A DNA stretch of 64,000 nucleotides from Dillenia suffruticosa (taxonomy: Eukaryota; Streptophyta; Magnoliopsida; Dilleniales; Dilleniaceae). Of the stretch, positions 23,508-35,361 are shown piece after piece (position 1 is the first letter of the stretch; each line of letters begins with the position of its first letter). The position numbers and the translations under genes were made by a program. The DNA is taken from positions 12,993,501 to 13,057,500 of the forward strand of contig JAVTVX010000012.1 of assembly GCA_033439265.1 (NCBI GenBank), in the 5' to 3' direction. The notes under the pieces are model-generated. The model saw only the letters and a list, made by a program, of their open reading frames with translations, was not told the DNA's origin and searched no databases.

Positions 23508-24004
23508 TGTAGGAAATTGGAGGGTTGGGTCGCCCATGTGGGTTTGACCCAACCCAAACCCCATCATTAAAATTCAAATGACCATCAAAGGGGGTAGTAG
23601 TTTTTCTTCAACTCCCCTTTTGGTTATTTGAATTTTGAAAAAAAAAAGCCTAAAAGGGAGTTTTTTTTTTTTTTTTGTAACAACACAAAACAAAAAAAAA
23701 ATGGGGTGCGGATGTGAGGAACTTTCAAGGCATCTTCTCTATTTTTGGTGCAAAGCCTAAGAGAGTGGGAAGAATACCATACAACAAAACTCCATTGTTG
23801 AAGGTTAGAAGGTGGAAATTCATATATTTTATTTAAGGGTATTTGGATCGTGAAAAACAAAAGCAAACCGTTCGTGATTGTTTTTTTCGACCGGGTATCA
23901 AAAGGGTTAGTGATTCAATTCTAGATTTTGGATTTTTTTTTATTTTTTCAATATTATTTTTGGAAGCATGAAAATCATGTATTGATTGTATGAAAAAGAT
24001 TTCA
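23508..24004 (+). repeat. 3' LTR of copia element 18839-24004
   Basis: It begins TGTAGGAAATTGG and ends AGATTTCA, 497 bp, close to the 499-509 bp of the sister LTRs. A 10-bp perfect stem (GGGTTGGGTC at 23522-23531, GACCCAACCC at 23546-23555) encloses a 14-nt loop, like the hairpin at 2942-2971 but with different paired bases. A/T homopolymers near 23,640-23,700 and a GACCGGGTATCA block before the end match the sister layout. Confidence 0.82.
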
Positions 24005-24009
24005 ATGTG

Positions 24010-24777
24010 AAATTAGGCATTTACTTAAACTATGGTTGGATATATTTTGAATAAAAAAATAGTTCACTTTTATTTCAGTGTTTTTGTAAATGCAAGTATA
24101 AAAGGCGAAATAAATAAGCTTCATAGTGAGATTGTTGCTAACGTCAGCATGGTGCTTGATCAACATACTGCACCAGGAAAGTCATTTGGAATTGCTAGGG
24201 AGTCAATCGGTGATCAAGAGTCCTCAAATGTGTTGGATAATATATATCATATGGAGAAAATATCTGCAAATAATTGTAAATCTGAAAATAACTTGCAAAA
24301 ATAATTAATTCATTGTTGTGATATAGTTCAATGCAAATGCGAATGCAAATGATCAAATGCATTTTGAACCCAACGAATTCACATTATCTCCTTAAACTAA
24401 TTTTGCTATCTCTGTGAAAGTTGTTGAGCAATTGGCTTTCCAAATAGAACACATATCCTCTTTTGTAAAGTGATACACCAAAAACAACTGCTCCAACGAG
24501 CCAAATTCTACACATAGCAATCTTAGATAATGAAAAAGAGTATGAGAGAATACTTATAATATGGTTTGATATGGCTGAACTATGTGCCTATTTATGCCAC
24601 AAAAATATGTGAATTAAAAGCCACCAAACCAATAAATGTGTGATTAATGCGACTGAGTATTAATTTTACTTAATGTTACTAATTGTATTAATTAAAATAC
24701 GGATGGGCATTGTATTAACTCACTAGCCTAGGTCCCCTTCTTTCCACAAAAGTGGCTTGCCCCATAGAGTGTGAATG
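24010..24777. other. Unassigned AT-rich sequence with one short open frame
   Basis: An open stretch on the plus strand (24032-24304, 90 codons) shows an internal TTTCAG step near 24,075-24,080. It could be part of an exon, reading FVNASIKGEINKLHSEIV from there. I do not recognise it and cannot call it a gene. The rest shows nothing recognisable. Confidence 0.3.
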
Positions 24778-24782
24778 AAAGA
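24778..24782. repeat. Target-site duplication AAAGA, left copy
   Basis: Identical to 29929-29933. It flanks the outer solo LTR. Confidence 0.82.
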
Positions 24783-27700
24783 TGTCTCGTCCCGATCCTC
24801 GAGTTGAGTACATAATAATCACCGTATTATCTTGAAACATGTGTAAATCTAACTCCGTGTTTCGAGTTATCGTAAGATATTTCAATATTACAAATACTTT
24901 AAAAATAAATTTAAATCATTTTTTGACCAACCCGACCATCTCAACAATTTTCAAATATTTAAATAAATTCACAAGTTTAAAATGTATTCAAAATTTATCA
25001 CATAATTCAAATATCTCAATGAAAGTAATATTTCTTGCAAAAGAAAATTTTAAACAATTGAAATAAAGTTCCATATAAAAAAAAGTAAGTATTTTACAAT
25101 ACTTGTCTAAGAAAAATCAAACAAATATTTATCAAATCCGAACATAACGAGATGTGTAAAAATTTTCTTCCATGGATAATATAACATAGTTCCCAAAAAA
25201 AATATTTTCATAACTATTACCTATTGAGCGTAAACAAAAATAACTTCTTTAACCGACACTCGGTGAGGTTTACATCTCTATTCTAAAGTTCCTCTGAAAA
25301 ATTAGAAAAAGAGAAATGAGTATAAAAATACTCAGTAAGTGAAGTGCAACGACATACTGAATATGAATGCAGGGTGAAGGTGATGGTAATGGTGCCAAAC
25401 TCATATGTCAAATATATTCAAATGTATTAAGTAAAACCATTTGCACAAAACAATATCAGATCAAATCCACCTTGACTCATATATTCCAAATCAATAAACA
25501 ATTTGAACTTTCTTTTCAATTATTTTTGGAGTTTGCCAAAACCACTATTCTACCAATAGCTATTTGTAGAATCCACCAAGAGCTTTTTCACAATTTTCAT
25601 AAAATATCTCCTCCTTGACCTTGGCTCGGAGTTTAGTGGGGCGCCACCACATTTTCCTGGGAACAATTTGAGAAGTTTATCCATCCTACCTACCACCAAA
25701 CCAATTTTAACGCAGTCTTTACCATGTTGCCCCGATGACCCGGTTCGTAGAAAACTTAGATTATAGTCATTTTTCCCGACACCATGTTATAAAAATATCC
25801 ATTTTATCATTCAATATTTATGTTCATTTACAAAAGAGAGCAAATTCACAATTCACAATCAATGTTCTATTGTAACACAATGCAAATAGATTCAATGATC
25901 AATAAAAGAAGTATGGATTTATCAACAATTCATTTTGGAAATACCATAATCACAAAGTATTGTGAAACTATTTCAAAATTCATTTCACAAATCAACATTT
26001 TAAGCTCATTTATCTTACATACTCAACATAGCCATCCACTCATCTCTTGAGAAGGTGAATTTTTCCAATTCGCAGTCAATTCCAAGATAATCATTTCTCG
26101 GATTTCAATTGAATTATCCTAAGATAATACACATGAATTAAGTATTAAATCATGTCTATTTTTAGGGTTCATAAGTTTTCCCTAACCTAGCACAACTCCA
26201 AATTCTCAAATCTATGATTCTATATTTTAAATCCATCATTTACATATTATTTGCATTTACATAAAATCTCCATTCACAAATTTCCTAAATTTTTCCTCAT
26301 TTACAAATTCTAAGTTGATGTTCTCTAACAAATCCCTTAAATATCAATAACAAATTTCAATCCACTAATGAGGAAAGTAAATTCAAGTTTAGAAAGAAGA
26401 AATTAACTTGATTTCAATCCACTCCAAATTAACTTGAACATTAGGTTTTAAAACTCTAGATTTTTTACCTTTTTGTGCAAACGCTGGATTTCTACCAAAA
26501 CCACCTTCATTCACAAGTTTACTTGAGGGTTTGGGAGGTTTAAAGAGTGGGTTTGAGAAAAATTGGGTTGATTTTAGTAGAGAGATTGAGAGTAAGACGG
26601 GCGAGAGAGAGATGAGAGTCGAGAGAGACAGAGCTCGGGCGAGAGAGAGATGAGAGTCGAGAGAGAAGAGAGTGAGTTCGGGAAAGAGAAGAATAAAATG
26701 AAGATTTATTTAAATGTTTCTACTTGCATGAGGTGAATCTCCATCTTGCCCCTCCTTTTTTTTTTTAAGGTTTGTTCAAATTTGATTATCCTTTTTTGTC
26801 ATTCGTAACCTTTCATACCCATGAGTTGACTTGTAATATAGCACATGTCCTTGTAATATAGCACATGTCTATTTATGTACTTAAGGTCTTTAGAGGCCAA
26901 GTCAACTTGTTGTCTAACAAGTATACTTGATCTTTGTTTTAGCGGACCCTCAAGTCAACTCGAAAATTTGATTAAGTCGACCCAAATTCCTTCTTTTGTC
27001 AGCCCCAAGTTGATTCACTTTTTTAGTGAGTAGATTTACTTCATGTGCAGATATGTTTTTCTGTGACTTAAATTTGATAAGTCGACTTGTGCTGTCACGC
27101 CCCGATCCTCGGATCGACCACGCGACAACCGCCGCGTTGTCTCGGTACACGGACAGAACCTCCCCATATACTGAGACTCCGCAAGGCTAACCAACTGTAC
27201 AATATTTCTTCCAAATACAATACACATATAAAGGACCCATCCGGTTCATCCCAGTACACACAAGCCCACATCGGTACACAAATGGGGAGGGGGTTCCTGT
27301 ACATGCACGCATGTAAAGTGGCCATCCCAGCCACTTCAAGGATATTTCAAAATCAAAATAGATGAAGTCCCAAATCATAGTCGTAGGATTTTTCTGACAC
27401 TTGTCTGAAGAAAACAAGCCAGCATCAGTAAAGTCCAAACAATATGAGGTGTACAGAACTTCGTAAAATCAAAAGAAAGTATCAAAATTCAACACTTCGA
27501 ACCAAATGTCCCATTCAAACAATAAGTTTTACCAAAAATAGAATTTAAAAGAAAGTAAACAAGTCTTCTCTTCCAGGGATTTCAAATCAACTAAAATAAC
27601 CTTACATCACTATCATACCTATACAAAATAGCAGATAAACCTTCCCAAACTCCAATTTCTGCAGCAGACCTAAACTTCCTCTGAAAAATGTTAAAGAGAG

Positions 27701-29928
27701 GTGAGTATTGGGAAATACTCAGTGAGTAGAGTGCAATGGTATGATTGTGTTCATAAATAAGGGGTGAATATGGGACAATCAAAGCATATATCAAAATCAC
27801 ACTTTATATATGGAAAAACATTTCAATAATTTAATCAATCTGTAAAGCATGCATCTACATTGATCATTTTATCAGAAAATCCCAGGTTCCCATCAAAAGC
27901 ATTCCCGTCTTAGGCTGGCCGAACCTAGACGAATTTCATCTAATGTTTCAAAACATGCCCCCTTCCTTGGCGTTGGTTCGTACCTCACCGAGGTGCAAAT
28001 CAGATATAGCAAGATTTCGGCAGAGGGAGGGACGTCTAACTCCCCCGCACATCCAACCCCAACCACGCCACCCCGTCGGGTCACTCCGTGGTGGGAATGA
28101 CTATAGCCATTTACTACCAGCACCTTTCATTTTTCAAATACCTCATTTCATAAACCATGTGTCATAATTTTCAACAAATAATCATAAATTTCTTGCCATA
28201 GCAATTCATAAAATAACATCAATCAACATATGACACATATGCATTCATAAATACAGTGGATGCATTCATATTTCACAATCCAGTTCAAACATTCCACAAT
28301 CACAAAACAATTTATATAAAATATGAAAAAAAATCTTTCAAAATTGTTTATAAAACAAATTTTAAAACAAGTTTCTCATTTAAGAATACAATGAACCGTC
28401 CACTCATCTTCTAGTGAGGGTATCCACTCCCTATACCCTATCGATACTCAAGAAATCTCCTTTCAAACTCCAAAAAGGTCAACCTAGACCAATAATCCAC
28501 AATTTCAATTTAAATTCCAAGGAAATCTATTCTAATCGACTCAACAAGTTTCTAATTTCATCAAACATGTTTCTTTCGTATTGATCAACCTAAATTCATG
28601 TAGAATTTAGACGAAACCCTAAAAATCACATATCAAATGTTAGAAAATGCTTTCTAATCGAATCCAACATACATCCTAAACATATACAAGACCTCTTACA
28701 CTAAATTCACTCAATTTATCGAAAGGATTTAAATTTTCCTCACCTATGGTTTCCGTAGCTTGCAGCCCTAGCATCCGTGCGCCTACAACTTGATCCGAAC
28801 TCCTGTAATGTTTCCAAACCGAAGCACACTTTAGCAATTAACCCTAATTACCAAGAGAATCAAAACCCATAAGCTATTGATCAACAATCGGCCCTTACCT
28901 GTCAGTGGAAGGGTCACGGCCTAGGGTTTCTAACAGTGCGGTCGCGGCAGAGAGCAGCAAACATTGCGGAAGGCTCTCGGCAGAGAGAGCAGGTTGCGGG
29001 CTCGTGGGCTGGCGAGCTCGCGGGCTCGTGCGCTAGCGCGCTCGCTGGCTGGGGCCTAGCGTGCTCACGGCTGAGGCGTGCGCTCACAAGGACTGTAGTC
29101 GCGCGCTCGCGCTTGTGTAGGGAAGCTCACTCTGTGGCGTGCTCGCACGGGGAAGCTCATGCTGTGGCATGCTCGTGGAGGAGGAGGAGCAGCGGCGGAG
29201 GGAGATTTCGTAGAAGAGGGAGTGTGCGAAGGAGAGAGAGAGTTCGAGAGGCAGAGAGACAGAGAGTGCGAGAGCGACAGAGAGAGAGAGAGAGAGAGTG
29301 CATTCGTGAGATGGTGAGAGAGAGACAGATGACGGCGGAGATGGTGGAGATGGTGGCGGAGAGGCGACGGGCGAGAGAGAGGGAATCGGGAGAGGTGAGA
29401 GGGAAACGAAGAGACTTAGGGCTTTTTGCCCTAATTGATTTAGGGGAGAGGGAGGTTTGCGTTTTGGCCAAAACGCAGTACCTCCTCTCTCTGTTTTTTT
29501 TTTATTAGGTATTGCATGTGTCGGCCACAAGTACGGGTATAGATACAAAGTTTGAAAGCATAAGTCAACTTGACATTGGACAAGTCGACTTGTTTATGTG
29601 CAGGATTAAGAATTCTGATGTTTAATCTCTTCAAGTCATCTTGGCATTTGTTTAGATCAAATTGGTGAGTTCTATAATTAACCAAAATTCAAATTTTGAG
29701 CTCTAAGTTATCTTGTCAGGGATAACTTAGTTTCTTTTCATTTAATTGACTACAAATAAGTTTTAATTATTCCAAATTATCACCAAAATCTATTTTTTTC
29801 TCAACAAAATATTAAAAAATTTTCATTGATAAATTAAAATCAATTATAACCGATTTTTCCCAGTATTTTTACAAAAAATATTAAAAATTCAATAAAAATT
29901 TTCTAATACCGAATATTTCGGTGTTACA
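24783..29928 (-). mobile_element. Solo gypsy-like LTR (outer), interrupted by a second LTR
   Basis: On the minus strand it starts TGTAACACCGAAATATTCGG (29928 leftwards) and ends GATCGGGACGAGACA at 24783. AAAGA lies on both sides (24778-24782, 29929-29933), so the ends are firm. The LTR at 27093-29529 splits it; without that insert it is about 2.7 kb. Shared landmarks with the other LTRs include the AATACTCAGTAAGTGAAGTG block (about 25,328), the CATCTCTTGAGAAGG block (about 26,040), and purine-rich GAGAGAGA tracts (26,580-26,690) that are the antisense of the pyrimidine-rich tract in the plus copy. No internal domain or second LTR remains. Confidence 0.88.
27093..29529 (-). mobile_element. Inner gypsy-like LTR nested in the outer solo LTR
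   Basis: On the minus strand it runs from TGTGGCCGACAC (ending at 29529) to GGGGCGTGACA (27093), 2,437 bp. It closely matches the plus-strand solo LTR at 4707-7125 over its length, for example GGGTGGCGTGG/CCACGCCACCC near 28,065 and 6,018. Flanking pentamers are TGTGC and AGTAC, only three of five alike, so the duplication is decayed or the ends are off by a base or two. The apparent open frame of 190 codons on the plus strand (28936-29508) is low-complexity antisense of the pyrimidine-rich tract and not a gene. Confidence 0.85.
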
Positions 29929-29933
29929 AAAGA
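29929..29933. repeat. Target-site duplication AAAGA, right copy
   Basis: Identical to 24778-24782. Confidence 0.82.
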
Positions 29934-30344
29934 AATTTTGACACTTGAAAAACATGTAAAGGACTTTGATTTTACAATGTAAAACTTTAATAGGATCTAA
30001 AGTAAGAGATTGAGAATTTCTCATTCAAAACTCTGACAATCTCACAATACACATCCAAATTATTTTCCCATCTTAACCTTTTTTTAGTTTTCCATATGCT
30101 TGAGTGCAAAACAATTTGCCCTTTCTCAATACAGACTAACTGCATCAAGATAAGTAGTAAACAATTTTGAACTTTCACTGACCAGATTTATTGGATCTAC
30201 TCAATCAATTAGTAAGCATGATGCTTTTAAACTATCGATGTTACTTGTAAACCGAAATAATAGACGTTACACAATTATTATTCCAACACAGTTGCTTCTC
30301 ACGCTTTTGTTTGTTTTGGCCATGAACAATACCCGCTTTCAAAA
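29934..30344 (-). other. Unassigned part of the minus-strand copia remnant
   Basis: AT-rich sequence at the 3' side of the minus-strand copia remnant, with no clear pol motif. A short open frame on the minus strand (29987-30178) has no match I recognise. Confidence 0.3.
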
Positions 30345-30860
30345 GAATTCGGGCTCTAGGATTCTCACAGAGGTGGAGATTGTTGACACTCAAATAGGTG
30401 ATCCCACACTTGATATACCCCAAATATTGAAATCATTAAAAACAAAACTTATCCTCAAATTCACATGCATTGTATGCATTGTTACATCATAAGAATTGGT
30501 ATAAGGTTTAAGATAACACCACAATGCTTATACGATTCTCATAACTTAGTTATCCCTTTGAACCTATATCTTGGGATCTCGAGCCTACTAGGTATGATTA
30601 TCACTAGAGAATTCGGTCTTAGAATTCTCTTAGAAGTGGCGACTCTTGGAACTCATATAGGTGATTCCACAGTTGGCATACCCTAAATATTAAAATTATT
30701 AAAAGCAAAGTCTATCCTCAAACTTACATGCCATGTCACCTCATAAAAATGGGTAGGAGGTTTAAGATAAACACACAATGCATATACTAACATCATAACT
30801 TAGTTATCCCATTGAATCTAGATCTTAGATCTCTGGTCTGTTAGATATGATTAACACTAC
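30345..30860. repeat. Tandem duplication of about 260 bp
   Basis: The segment 30345-30608 is repeated as 30609-30860 at about 80 percent identity by eye. Anchors in both copies are GAATTCGG, AGGTGATTCC or AGGTGATCCC, CATACCC or TATACCCC, GGTTTAAGATAA, CATAACTTAGTTATCCC and a CTAGATATGATTA-like end. It has no coding potential and its origin is unknown. Confidence 0.75.
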
Positions 30861-31740
30861 TTGGGATCTCCGCAAATCAGAATTATTCAGCATGGCATTC
30901 ACCATTTTCTTCAAAGTTCAATTTTGTCTCTCTGTAATTCTATTGGATTAGGAGCGTAAGGAGCAATGGTATGGTAAATAGTATTGAACTTTGAACACAT
31001 ATCCTCGAAAGAATATTCATATTCACCATTTCTATCACTCCTTGTCATCTTGATTTCCCTACTCAATTGGTGCTTAGCTTCATTCTTTCAATATTTAAAT
31101 ACATTAATAGCCTCTTCTTTATCACTAAGTAAATAAACATAACAATATCTAGAATAATCAACAACAAAAAGTGATGAAATAATTTTTATCATCTCTAGAA
31201 GGCACAGATTTCCATATCACAAATGTTAGTATGAATCAACTCTAACTGTTTAGTATTTCCATCAACCGAGTAAAATGGAGTTTTAGCAAACTTAGATTCC
31301 ACACATACTCTACACTTCCTATTTGTACAATAAATATTTAATCAGAAGAAACATTCAAAACATTCTTATTGTTATAATCATTCTTGGTAACAACAGTCAT
31401 TATATTTAATTTAAAGAGAACATCACAAAGGTATCCCTTTCCGGCATATATCTTATTTTTTAGAGAGTATGAAACTATCAGATACAAAAACTAATTTGAA
31501 ATCATTCTTGGTTATAAGAGATCCTAACACAGTTTTTGTGGATGTCATGTACATGTAAAATATTGTTCAACGGAACTCTTCGGCTTCTTGCGATCTTTGA
31601 AACATGTCTAAGTTTGCCACAATTGTAACACTTGTCAAAATTTTTCTTCAAGCCTTGATTTGGACTATCACTAGAATGCTTCCATTTTTTGTTAATCTTT
31701 GCATACCTTTCGGGAAAGTTAGCTTTAAAACTAAGTAGTT
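30861..31740 (-). pseudogene. copia zinc knuckle and integrase remnant, minus strand
   Basis: On the minus strand CYNCGKLRHVSK (31600-31636) is a gag CCHC knuckle. Downstream, near 31,330-31,180, an integrase N-terminal piece reads CVESKFAKTPF and then LIHTNICDMEI, which resembles the copia LVHTDICGPM motif with Asp replaced by Asn. Further pieces follow near 31,080-30,900 (EYEYSFEDMCSKF and a YAPNPIELQRDK-like stretch). Many stops break the frame. The order gag then integrase runs right to left, which sets the orientation. Confidence 0.7.
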
Positions 31741-31989
31741 GCTAACTCATTTCTGTTTAAAAAGTCTATTGTCTTCCTCAATCCTTATCATTTAATCAAA
31801 CTCCAAGTGGCATATCCTTTCTCTTATACTTAAAATAGTTCTTAAAATCTTCCCAAGGCCATGACATTTTTTTAATAAAAGTAGCCACTTGAAAGGATAC
31901 ACTTAAAGGCATGTTCTTGGTATGAATTTTTTGCACTATCACCTAGAGTTATTAGACCTGACTCATTAAAGTCTTATTGTCTATCATCC

Positions 31990-32395
31990 TGAAATTCAAG
32001 AATTTGTCGACAATAAATTTTTTCAAACCGGCATTTCTAATTTATACTTTATGTCTAGACTATTTGATAATTATTTAACATTTTGAATTGGATATACACA
32101 CTGTAAATTGCATTGTCTGGACCATTAAAGATATAATTCCAACATAGTAAGCCTGAGTGCTTTGATGCATCAATTGAAGCAATCTTTTCCTTGTTCGTTT
32201 CTCATTTGGCAAATATCGGGGCCTTTTCTTTGAGGAATTTAGCCATATGTAGCGTAATAAGATAAAAAAAAAAAAAAAAAGAACCGAACTTTTTTCCTGC
32301 CATTTCTTAAAACTAGTCCCGCTGAATTTTTTATCCTTCTCACTATTAGTGGTTATGGAACACCGAGACAAGGGAAGAAAAGTCAAAGCCCCCAC
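31990..32395 (-). pseudogene. copia gag N-terminal remnant, minus strand
   Basis: On the minus strand near 32,345-32,290 the frame reads KDKKFSGTSFKKWQEK, the usual start of a UBN2-type copia gag (FSG-NF-RW-QK pattern). After an A/T homopolymer near 32,262-32,281 it continues with KKRPRYLPNEKRTRKR-like and ICISNSK-like pieces in shifting frames. It belongs to the same minus-strand element as the knuckle at 31,600. The stretch 31,741-31,989 between them is decayed gag. Confidence 0.65.
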
Positions 32396-32489
32396 TTAAT
32401 CTCTCTCTCTCTCCCTCCTTCACCTTCAATCCCACTAGCTCACCGAACACACATAACTTCTTACCTCACTCTTTGTCACGCCCCGACCT

Positions 32490-32812
32490 ACAAAAGGTGT
32501 GAACCTAATTGATAGTGCTCTTTTAGTTCCTGAATTAAGTAGAAATTTGTTAAGCATAAGGCAGCAACTCTTGAAGGGATATATTTTATTTTTTAAAAAC
32601 TATTTTTGCAACATATATGATCTTACTTGTGTGAAAATTATTAACATCCCTATGGAAGATAGATGTTTTCTGTTAACTCTGAAAACTGCCTAGCAAAACA
32701 CCTATAGTTGCAAAGAAAATATATCTTGATTACGGCATAAAAGATTTGGCCACTCAAATTTTAGAGTTTTAAATGTCTAGTATTTGAAAATTTTAGTTCA
32801 TGATCCGCTTTG
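32490..32812 (+). pseudogene. copia protease/pre-integrase fragment, plus strand
   Basis: Open stretch 32499-32693 reads IDSALLVPELSRNLLSI, then GYILFFKNYFCNIYD and PMEDRCFLLTLKTA: the C-terminal half of a copia protease region running into the pre-integrase domain. A further piece (a GIKRFGHSNFRVL-like reading near 32,735-32,775) continues to the LTR boundary. It is on the opposite strand to the copia remnant on its left, so it is another element. Interruption by the LTR at 32813 accounts for its right end. Confidence 0.75.
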
Positions 32813-35361
32813 TGTCATGCCCTGACTCTCGAATCTAACACGTGGCAACTACTCTGTTACTCTGGAAGACGGGGTAAACCTAACTCGGACACAAAAATTT
32901 CGCAAACCTTTCATCGATATTTATCAATTGTTTCAGAATAATTCAATAAATAAAAATAAACCAATATGCATATATTGCACAAATAACAAACAAGCCCAGT
33001 CTATCTCTATTCAAAGCATGCATGTATAGGGCCAACTCGACTATTGTGATCAAATCAACAAAATATAAAACAAATCTTTACTTAAACGATCCATATCAAA
33101 TTCCACAAACCACTATTTTCAAAAAAAATAAAAGAGAAGTTCTCATTTTATATATACAAACTATAGTGAAATCTCAAACCAAATAGGTATAGTATAAAAT
33201 AGATTTTCAAAATAGTTGCAAAGTTTGTCAATATTTAGGTTTGCTGATATCTCAAACCAAAAGATAACTAGTACCCGAAAGAATCCAACATGATAGGCTT
33301 CTATGAATCCGGTATTAGGCGATCACAAGTCTTAATAAGGCTTTCTATATAAAAATGAAAATATGAGTGGTGAGTATAAATAATATTCAGTGACTAGAGT
33401 GACCGGAGTGACAAGTTATGATAATAAATAAGGGATGATTGTGGACATGTCTAATATAATTTCAAATCATTCTCATTATATTCATAAATTCCATATTTGA
33501 ATACTAAACATTAAGTTCAAATGAATTTAAATAAATCATTAATAATAAAATTTATGTATCCAACTTAAATTCATATTTTTTTTTTCAAATCTATGGGGCT
33601 GCCAACAATATAGTTTCTGATAATGGTCTATCACGACTAAGGGCAGAATCGCCAAGGAATTTTTGCTTTTTTTCAACTTACAAATATACTCAATCTTGGC
33701 ATTGGCATGGGACTTCCTTGGGGTACTACTAAGCTAGTCCGAGTAGAATGACCTAGGAGGCACCTCTCATGTGCAACTACCTTCTAGTCATATAACTCCC
33801 CAACCATGTCTTCCCATCGAGCTGCCTCGTGGAAGGGAATAACTATAGCCATTTACCATCACATGCACCATCGTTTTACAAATATTCCAATGTCATCAAA
33901 TGTGTCATGACTTCAACAAATAGATGATCAAATCATATCATAACATGCATGAATACAAGTTCCAATAAAATATGATACGAATTCATTTATAAATACATTG
34001 GATGCATATATATTTCAAATTCCAATTTCAAGACATTTCATAATCACAAACTAATTTATAAATAAATTTTAAAATTATTTTTAAAATCAAGTAAAATATT
34101 TTCTCATTTAAATTTATAATCATGTATCCATTCACCTCTTGAGAGGGTTGACACTCTCAATTGATTATCCAATCCAAGGTAAGTCCCTTCTAACCCTTCA
34201 ATTGTCTCAGCTTAAGATAATAAACACAATTTCATCACTTAAACATAGGTCAATAGTAGAGTTAACCAAATTTTCCCCAAATTCTCTCATAAGCCAAATT
34301 TTCCTAAACAACCAAGTTTTAGAAAAACTATCATATCTTAACCTACAAAACTTGGATTGAGGTGATTCCATTTGTTACTTAAAGATAAAACATAGAGCTA
34401 TAATTTTTATGTTTATAGTTAGATTCAATTCCAATCATACAAAAATACCAATGTCTATGAATGTGTTAGTCCTAAATTCATGATCCACATTTGTGCAGTT
34501 ACCGAAGAATCACCATAACTTTCACTACACAAATCGAATTTAAGTGATGCAAGTGTTAAATTAAAGATAAGATATAGATCTACAACTTTTATGTCCAAGG
34601 TTTTGCCTAATTTTGCCCAGAAGGCTGTTCAAATTTAAAGCAAATTTTGCAAGCAGAACATAATAGAATAGAGCAAATTTTTGCGGGACGTGTCTCTTTG
34701 AAAAATTTCTAAAAATCCAATTCCCAATAAAATGTCTACTGCATATGTCATTTCAAGCCTTGGAAGCCTAGTTTCAGTAGGAACAAACTCTATGTAGTTT
34801 ATTATTATCCGGTGAAAGTTACAGTCGAAATATCGTCATTAAGTCAAGTTGGTCAGTTGTAAAAATTCAAGTTTTCCTCCTTATTCTAACATTACCCATA
34901 CTCAATAGGCTAAATATTTGAATAATAAGACAAATCTAAGTTAAAGAAGATGATTTATCTCAAATGCTATCACCAATTTCGTCCCAAAGTTGAACCCCAA
35001 TAAATCCTAATTTTTCTCTTTATAAAAATCCCAAATGAAAATCATTAAAATCAAATTCATGATCAATGGGGGTAAACCCAATAAAATGGTGAGAATATTA
35101 CATTTATTTCATGGTTGCACCAACTCTTTCAAGTTGAGTCTCCGAACCCTAGATTTCTCTCTCTAGAGCCCTTAATTTCTTACTAAAACCACAATACTTC
35201 AAGTTTGTTTACAGGTTTGAGAGCCTAAATGTGCGAGTCTTTGTTTGATCTTGTTTCATCTTGAGGGAAGCAAAGAGAGTGGATGAGAGAGGAGTGAGCC
35301 GAGAGGGAGGGAGGAAGGGAGAGAGTTGAGAATGAGAGAATATGTGGGGTGGGGGAGAAGA
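32813..35361 (-). mobile_element. Gypsy-like LTR, minus orientation, cut by a CACTA terminus
   Basis: It starts TGTCATGCCCTGACTCTCG, the same terminus as the other minus-oriented LTRs with point changes. It keeps their internal order: GACGGGGTAAACCTAAC (about 32,868), GTGAGTATAAATAATATTCAGTGACTAGAG (about 33,370), an ATTCACCTCTTGAGAGGG block (about 34,130), and purine-rich GAGAGGGAGGGAGG (about 35,300). It is more diverged than the 27093 copy. The far end is lost at the CACTA insertion (35362). CTTTG (32808-32812) would be its left target duplication. Confidence 0.8.

Larger units (their letters stand above)
18839..24004 (+). mobile_element. 5'-truncated copia element, same family as 2928-13057
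   Basis: The element begins inside gag and runs through protease, integrase, RT, RNase H, a 1.1-kb 3' internal region and one LTR ending at 24004. It lacks the 5' LTR, leader and gag N-terminus, cut at the junction with the truncated gypsy-like LTR. Its pol is the best preserved in the window: most motifs read in long open stretches separated by single stops. The candidate right duplication is ATGTG (24005-24009), with no left partner. Confidence 0.88.

Noticed and set aside
28936..29508. 190-codon open frame rich in Arg/Glu
   Set aside because: It is the antisense of the low-complexity pyrimidine-rich tract of the gypsy-like LTR; the matching tract at 4790-4985 gives unrelated frames.
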